Part shown: piece by piece, positions 60,342-64,000 of the stretch
Layout of the letters: the number at the start of each line of letters is the position of its first letter
How positions within the stretch are numbered: position 1 is the first letter of the stretch
Assembly (NCBI RefSeq): GCF_014596525.1
Contig: NZ_MSJP01000011.1
Coordinates: forward strand, 1 to 64,000
Direction: 5' to 3'
DNA: 64,000 bases
Source of the DNA: Streptomyces sp. CBMA291
GTDB taxonomy: Bacteria > Actinomycetota > Actinomycetes > Streptomycetales > Streptomycetaceae
Notes under the pieces: generated by a model
Databases searched by the model: none
The model's input: only the letters and a program-made list of their open reading frames with translations
What the model was told of the DNA's origin: nothing
Translations under genes and position numbers: made by a program

Positions 60342-61180
60342 CGAACGACTTCCAGACCGGTAGGACAGCCCTCGGCGCGCGACTCCGTGAGCTGCGCGTC
60401 GAGGCTGGCTTGAACGGCAAGGAGTTCGCGGCACGCCTTGGCTGGCCGCCGTCGAAGGTGTCCAAGCTGGAGCGGGGGCGGCAGACTCCCGACCCCGGAG
60501 ACCTCGCTGAATGGGCGGACGCATCTCGGCGATCCGACGTGTTGCCCGAGCTGCACGCGCGGGCGACAGGCATAGAGGAGACCTACCGGTCGTGGCGTCG
60601 CCAGATGGTGGCCGGCTACCGCGCGCGCCAGGAGGAGGCCATCGCGGAGACCGCAGCCACAACCCTGACCCGCGCCGTAGAGATCGGAAGGATCCCGGGT
60701 CTTCTCCAGACCCCGGCCTACGCCCGCGCCGTGCTCCAGGCCGCCGCCGATTTCCGGGGGGTGAAACGCGACGTCGAGGGCGCCGTCCGGACGCGGATCC
60801 GCCGCCAAGAGGCCCTGTACGAACCGGAGAAGAAGTTCCGGTTCTTGGTTCACGAGGCTGCGCTGCATGCCCGTACGAGCACGCCCGCCGTACAGGCTGC
60901 TCAGCTCGACCGGCTGATCAGCGTGATCGGCCTGGACACCATCGAGTTGGGCATCATCCCTCTCGGAGCACGACTCCGACGCGCGCTCGCACATGGTTTC
61001 TGGATCTACGACCGCCGCCTCGTCATCGTCGAGACCCTCAGTACCGAGATGTGGCTCACCGACATCGAGTCCGTCGAGACGTACGAGCAGGCGTGGGAGT
61101 GGCTCTCCGAGTCGGCCGTGACCGGTGACCAAGCCCGCCGAGCCATCGGCCGTGTCCGAGCCGCCCTCGCCTCTGAGTGA
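60338..61180 (+). CDS. XRE-family regulator with DUF5753 domain
   Basis: The protein has 280 aa. HTH (12-70; LGARLRELRVEAGLNGKEFAARLGWPPSKVSKLERGRQTP) followed by the DUF5753 domain (90-275) with AVEIGRIPGLLQTPAYARAVL and FLVHEAALHART. Coupled to DUF6879. Such pairs are plentiful in Streptomyces chromosomes, so it may have been picked up from a host. Confidence 0.92.
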   Translation: MTNDFQTGRTALGARLRELRVEAGLNGKEFAARLGWPPSKVSKLERGRQTPDPGDLAEWADASRRSDVLPELHARATGIEETYRSWRRQMVAGYRARQEEAIAETAATTLTRAVEIGRIPGLLQTPAYARAVLQAAADFRGVKRDVEGAVRTRIRRQEALYEPEKKFRFLVHEAALHARTSTPAVQAAQLDRLISVIGLDTIELGIIPLGARLRRALAHGFWIYDRRLVIVETLSTEMWLTDIESVETYEQAWEWLSESAVTGDQARRAIGRVRAALASE

Positions 61181-61264
61181 GCAATCCGAGGAACCCCGGG
61201 CGCCTACGAGAAATCCCGAGAAATCTCGCGGCGCCTGGGGAAACCGGAGTCCTACCGTCTCCTC

Positions 61265-61447
61265 ATGTCGACACGACCCACGACGAGGGCCTGCACCTAT
61301 TGCCTTCGGACGGGAGCGGACATCTGCGTTCGTAAGCAGGTGGCTCCCGAGGGCGCCCTCATCTACGCCCACAAGGACTGCGCCTCCGCGCGCAAGGCCA
61401 AGCCGCTCTTCGAATTCACCGACTCCCGAGGAGATGAGCGACCGTGA
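61265..61447 (+). CDS. small zinc-binding phage cargo protein
   Basis: A 60-aa product. CTYCLRTGADIC and a later HKDC form a likely zinc site. TACCGT lies eight bases before the ATG, so the transcript may be leaderless. It starts a four-gene chain of tiny overlapping genes. Confidence 0.68.
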   Translation: MSTRPTTRACTYCLRTGADICVRKQVAPEGALIYAHKDCASARKAKPLFEFTDSRGDERP

Positions 61448-61668
61448 CCCGCATGCGCTTCGTCGAGTGGAGCATCGGGGCCGATCCCGACCGGCCCGCG
61501 CCCACCCGCCACTCCGCCTGCAAGATCTGCACGGCGATTTCTCCCGTGAGCACTGTGCTGCAAGGGCCGGACGAGTGGGCTCTGCGACATGCCGGGCGCA
61601 CCGGCCACAGGGAGTTTCGCGAAATCGTCTCCGCCGACCTCATCGCCCGGCCCAAGGAGGAACGATGA
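61444..61668 (+). CDS. DUF7848-like small protein
   Basis: A 74-aa product coupled by GTGA. MRFVEWSIGADP, CKICTAIS and EWALRHAGRTGHREFREIV match the small DUF7848 family common in Streptomyces next to XRE regulators. Function unknown. Confidence 0.75.
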   Translation: MTRMRFVEWSIGADPDRPAPTRHSACKICTAISPVSTVLQGPDEWALRHAGRTGHREFREIVSADLIARPKEER

Positions 61669-61865
61669 GCCGCGCGTACGGGCCGATCATCTGTGCTCGG
61701 TGCAACGGCCCGATCCCGGGCGTCCCGAAGCGCGTCCCCGTGTTCTCCTCCTCCGGTGCTCGTCCGGACTTGACGATGTGCCCGGACGGGACTCCGTGCG
61801 CGCAGCAGTCCGAACCGGGCCGCCACCGCAATCCGGTGGCGGCGCCTCGGCCTTCCACGCCGTGA
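61665..61865 (+). CDS. small CxxC protein
   Basis: A 66-aa product, ATGA-coupled. CARCNGPI and CPDGTPC provide a zinc-ribbon-like set; the tail is Pro-rich. Start behind AAGGAGGA. Not recognised. Confidence 0.65.
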   Translation: MSRAYGPIICARCNGPIPGVPKRVPVFSSSGARPDLTMCPDGTPCAQQSEPGRHRNPVAAPRPSTP

Positions 61866-61945
61866 CCGGGTGGCAGCAGCAGACGGTCTACTGTCTGGTG
61901 CTCCTCGGCACCCTTGCCGCGCTCGTCGTCGGCATCACCCACTGA
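61862..61945 (+). CDS. 27-aa single-span membrane peptide
   Basis: From GTG 61862, coupled by GTGA to the previous stop, the frame encodes a short amphipathic start and one membrane helix (TVYCLVLLGTLAALVVGITH). Coupling and hydrophobicity support it; there is no Shine-Dalgarno sequence of its own. Confidence 0.45.
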   Translation: MTGWQQQTVYCLVLLGTLAALVVGITH

Positions 61946-62013
61946 CTCCCGCCTCGGACGAGACGGGCTGAGCCCCCTGGTCGGCACTGGCACCCGGTAC
62001 CGACCAGGGCACA

Positions 62014-62052
62014 GATGTGCTCCGGCCGGCTACGACCCGGCCGGAGCACATC
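62014..62052. terminator. bidirectional terminator near the right end of the prophage
   Basis: A perfect 16-bp stem GATGTGCTCCGGCCGG/CCGGCCGGAGCACATC encloses a 7-nt loop. It separates the rightward cargo genes from the leftward XRE gene, whose stop lies inside the loop. Confidence 0.88.
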
Positions 62053-62308
62053 CCATGAGGTCGGCGAGCGATGTCTCCAGGGCCGCGGCGATGAGCAGCA
62101 GGTCGCCGTAGCGCGGGTCGCTCTGGCCGGCCTCGATCCGTTGGTACGTCCTGCGGTCTATATGGGTCATCTCCACGAGGACCTCCTGCGTGTGCCCTCT
62201 GGAATCGCGCATGTCGCGGATTCGACGCCCGAGGGCGCGGCGACGGTCGTGGACCCAGGGCGGCTGTTCGTGAGGCACTCGACAACGCTGTGACCTGCAT
62301 GGTCCCAT
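62030..62308 (-). CDS. XRE-family helix-turn-helix regulator near attR
   Basis: The 92-aa version starts at ATG 62308; a 117-aa frame would read through the palindrome upstream. HTH at about 25-85 (LGRRIRDMRDSRGHTQEVLVEMTHIDRRTYQRIEAGQSDPRYGDLLLIAAALE). Single, leftward-facing and behind its own operator, it could be expressed in the lysogen. Confidence 0.8.
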   Translation of the reverse strand: MGPCRSQRCRVPHEQPPWVHDRRRALGRRIRDMRDSRGHTQEVLVEMTHIDRRTYQRIEAGQSDPRYGDLLLIAAALETSLADLMGCAPAGS

Positions 62309-62311
62309 GTC

Positions 62312-62329
62312 AGCGTCACCAGTGACGCT
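62312..62329. promoter_or_regulatory. palindrome upstream of the XRE gene
   Basis: AGCGTCAC-CA-GTGACGCT is a perfect 8-bp inverted repeat three bases before ATG 62308, flanked by a run of T on the plus strand. It suits an autoregulatory operator; as RNA it could also be a small terminator on the plus strand. Confidence 0.6.
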
Positions 62330-62487
62330 TTTTAGGATCTTGGAATCCTTCCCCCCGAAGACAGCCACCCGTTCGCCGAGCACCCCCGGCGGGCGGGTGG
62401 CTTCTCGCTTTCGCCGTCCAGGAGTGGGAGGCGTGGGAGATTCGATGGGAGATGATCATGGGGAGAGGATGCATGAACCTGCAAGAT

Positions 62488-62536
62488 TCTGCTAACTCCT
62501 GCTAGATGCAGGCACCTCATTAAGGCAGGTCAGAGG
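62488..62536 (+). promoter_or_regulatory. right-end sites: TTCTGCTA motifs and candidate integrase arm site
   Basis: TTCTGCTAA (62488-62496) and TCCTGCTAG (62497-62505) resemble the immunity-region motif TTCTGCTAG, and ATGCAGGCACC (62506-62516) recurs at 31712-31722. CAGGTCAGAGG (62526-62536) is the partner of the left arm candidate. All lie within 90 bases of attR. The interval 62384-62577 has no gene. Confidence 0.45.
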
Positions 62537-62577
62537 CATACATGCAGGTCACAATCACGCCACTGGAATCGCCACGC

Positions 62578-62611
62578 AGATCGACCGCATTTTCTGGGAG
62601 ACGAAGAAGGC
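62578..62611 (+). other. attR core (34 bp)
   Basis: Exact copy of 29145-29178, followed by T-TGATC. In the uninserted chromosome this copy completes sodN. It defines the right boundary of the prophage. Confidence 0.95.
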
Positions 62612-62622
62612 TTGATCTCCCT

Positions 62623-62982
62623 CTAGGCCGTCTGACCTGCACTTTCGCGAGTCTGACTGCCTACCAGTCCGCACCCGGTCCGCAGGCCGCCGAGCACGGC
62701 GTCCATGACGGCCCGGGTGCGGTCTTCTTCCCCCGGCCACAGGTGCGCGTAGATCCGCAGCGTGATGACGGCGGACGCGTGCCCGAGTACGAGCTGCACC
62801 TGCTTGACGCTCGCGCCACCGGCGATGAGCGCGGAGGCGTAGAAGTGCCGCAGGTCATGGGTGACCATGTGCGGCAGCTCGACGGCCTTACGGCCTTCCC
62901 GCTCGGCGGCCCCGTTCTCGGCCGCCTGGAGCGCCTTGCGGGCACCATTCCACTCGGTCTTCCACGTGGCCGCCTGGGACAT
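62623..62982 (-). pseudogene. C-terminal remnant of a second tyrosine recombinase
   Basis: A 119-aa remnant that keeps HDLRHFYASALI, LGHASAVITLRIYAHL (catalytic H-x-x-R, H and Tyr) but lacks the first two thirds of the protein, including the first catalytic Arg. It starts 11 bases right of attR and faces it. It is unlike the intact prophage integrase (PHGTRHGHK), so it belonged to another element integrated at or near the same site. Its 5' end is joined to relaxase sequence. Confidence 0.85.
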
Positions 62983-63748
62983 GGCCGACGCCCCCGACCC
63001 CGGCCGCGACCCGGCAGCCGCCTACTCCCAGCTCGCCAAGCGCCTCGACACCACGTCGACATGCGCACCCGCGCACTGGGCGGCAAAAAACCACCCCAGC
63101 ACGTCTGGCACTACCCGGTCCGTACCACGCCCGGCGACCGCTACCTCACCGACGCCGAGTGGGCCGAAGTCGCCCGCCGCATCGTGCACGCCACAGGCAT
63201 CGCCCCCGAAGGCAACGACAAGGCATGCCGATGGACCGCCGTGCACCTGGCCCGCGCCGCCGCCAAGTGACACGAACAGCGGGGCCACGAGCAGCAGGCG
63301 GCAAGCAGCCGAGGAAGCCTTCAGCCACCTCCAGGCGGGCTACCAGCAGGCCGCCGCACCCGTCTTGGCGGACCTGGCCCGCCGCACACCCCGCCCACAA
63401 ACCGCCCGCCGCTACGAGCAAGACGTTCGCGCGGCCCTCCCCGACCAAGCCGACCGGATCCTCACCGACCCCACTTGGACCGCCCCGACCACAACCCTCG
63501 CCCAAGCCGAGACCGCCGACCACAACCCCCGACGTCTCCTGGCGGAGGTGGGCACCCAGCGGGAACTCGACAGCGCGGAACACCCCGCCGAGGTCCTGAA
63601 CTGGCGCATCACTGCTCAACCGAACCGGCGCACGCAAGCAGCCCGCAGCCGAAGCACCACCAGCGGCACATCGGCCATGTCCGCCACGCCACACCCTCCG
63701 GCCACACCAGTGGCTACGAGGCCCGAAGAGCGCAGTCGACACCGCTGA
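62977..63748 (+). pseudogene. decayed relaxase/mobilization gene
   Basis: Pieces of a Streptomyces relaxase lie in different frames. APDPGRDPAAAYSQLAKRLD (from about 62985, frame 2) continues after a frameshift near 63055 as ALGGKKPPQHVWHYPVRTTP and WAEVARRIVHATGIAPEGNDKACRWTAV to a stop at 63268-63270. The HIHIVATL metal site is missing. A C-terminal part with LAQAETADHNPRRLLAEV and RELDSAEHPAEVLNWRI reads on to 63748. This implies a frameshift and an internal deletion. It marks a lost mobilizable or conjugative element. Confidence 0.7.
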
Positions 63749-63758
63749 CACCAGTCAT

Positions 63759-63789
63759 ATGCCCTCGCCACACACCGTGGCGGGGGCAT
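63759..63789. terminator. hairpin between convergent remnants
   Basis: ATGCCCTCGCCAC (63759-63771) pairs with GTGGCGGGGGCAT (63777-63789) with one G-U pair around ACACC. It ends the minus-strand gene at the window edge and the relaxase remnant. Confidence 0.8.
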
Positions 63790-63799
63790 CGGGTCGGGT

Positions 63800-64000
63800 T
63801 CAACGGCAAAGCTTCATGATGGTGTCGTCGAAATCGGGAAACTCTCGTGTGACCTGCGCGATGATCACCGCTGCCGACGCGCGACGCTCCGGAGCGAATT
63901 GCTCCGCGATGGCCACCAGGTCGCGATTGACCTGCGGAGCCCACTCAGGCTCGGGCTCATACGATGCGGCCGCTTCCCACGGGCCGAAGCCATCAGCCAG
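63800..64000 (-). CDS. unrecognised protein (5' part beyond the window)
   Basis: From the window end the minus strand is open for 66 codons to TGA at 63800-63802. The sequence has normal composition, with EPEPEWAPQVNRDLVAIAEQF and a C-terminal FPDFDDTIMKLCR. It is followed at once by a terminator hairpin, supporting a real gene. Too little is visible to name it. Confidence 0.6.
   Translation of the reverse strand: MADGFGPWEAAASYEPEPEWAPQVNRDLVAIAEQFAPERRASAAVIIAQVTREFPDFDDTIMKLCR

Larger units (their letters stand above)
29145..62611. mobile_element. temperate siphophage (HK97-type) inserted in the 3' end of sodN
   Basis: The element is bounded by a 34-bp exact direct repeat. The integrase gene is next to attL and reads toward it. 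Modules in order are integrase, immunity, early/replication, packaging, head, tail, lysis, cargo. All key genes (int, repressor-type HTH, terminase, portal, protease, capsid, tape measure, endolysin) are uninterrupted, so it appears competent. The excised circle would be 33,433 bp. Coding strand is plus except for the integrase side and one gene near attR. Confidence 0.95.

Noticed and set aside
29145..62611. tRNA gene as the attachment site
   Set aside because: No tRNA cloverleaf could be seen around either core; the core is coding sequence of sodN.
62542..63270. Single 242-aa plus-strand gene across attR
   Set aside because: The frame begins in attR-flanking sequence and is only meaningful near its end, where relaxase motifs appear; it is a chance fusion with a gene remnant.

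Overview
The window is high-GC (about 70 percent) actinobacterial chromosome, almost certainly Streptomyces. The evidence is the kgd-type 2-oxoglutarate decarboxylase/dehydrogenase, the sodN/sodX nickel superoxide dismutase pair, leaderless genes behind TANNNT boxes, GTG/TTG starts, and Streptomyces-typical families (CU044_2847, SAV_2336, DUF6104, XRE-DUF5753, DUF6879). Family names are given from memory of the families and of motifs seen in the translations; no search was run.

Host left part (1-29182). It opens inside kgd, which ends at a strong bidirectional terminator. A large minus-strand operon follows (15711 down to 3514): CU044_2847 protein, trypsin-like protease with a VMAP-C-like C-terminus, MoxR AAA ATPase, SAV_2336/vWA-like protein with TPR-like tail, a 157-aa protein with an FxsA-like segment, an HExxH putative peptide hydroxylase, and a TIR-like/NB-ARC/TPR protein of the FxsT type. 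It combines a vWA-MoxR-protease NTP-dependent conflict system with RiPP-type peptide modification parts, and is the best candidate here for an under-described system. Next come DUF6104, an unknown membrane-anchored protein, a DUF4097-PadR pair behind a palindromic operator, a secreted GH5 glycosidase, an MDR oxidoreductase, NAD-malic enzyme, a polar amino acid ABC transporter operon, a methyltransferase divergent from a CGNR zinc-finger regulator, and sodX/sodN.

Prophage (29145-62611, about 33.4 kb). A temperate siphovirus of HK97 head type is inserted in the 3' end of sodN. A 34-bp exact duplication at 29145-29178 and 62578-62611 marks attL and attR, and the insertion rebuilds the sodN end with one silent change. 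Order: tyrosine integrase; immunity region with divergent HTH genes and a 20-bp palindrome; a long chain of translationally overlapping small, often Cys-rich early genes; a replication-initiator-like gene carrying five GGGGACAGTCCCC palindromes (candidate phage origin); HNH, P-loop, terminase; portal, protease, capsid; connectors, tail tube, tail chaperones with a GGGAAAA -1 frameshift site, tape measure, tail tip; endolysin and holin-like genes; then cargo (DUF6879/XRE-DUF5753 pair, small zinc-binding proteins, a 27-aa membrane peptide, and an XRE gene with its own palindrome). All expected modules are present and open, so it looks intact.

Right of attR (62612-64000). Remnants of another integrated element remain: the C-terminal third of a tyrosine recombinase, a frameshifted and internally deleted relaxase, a hairpin, and the end of an unrecognised minus-strand gene cut by the window edge. 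The sodN 3' end therefore appears to have been used repeatedly as an integration site.
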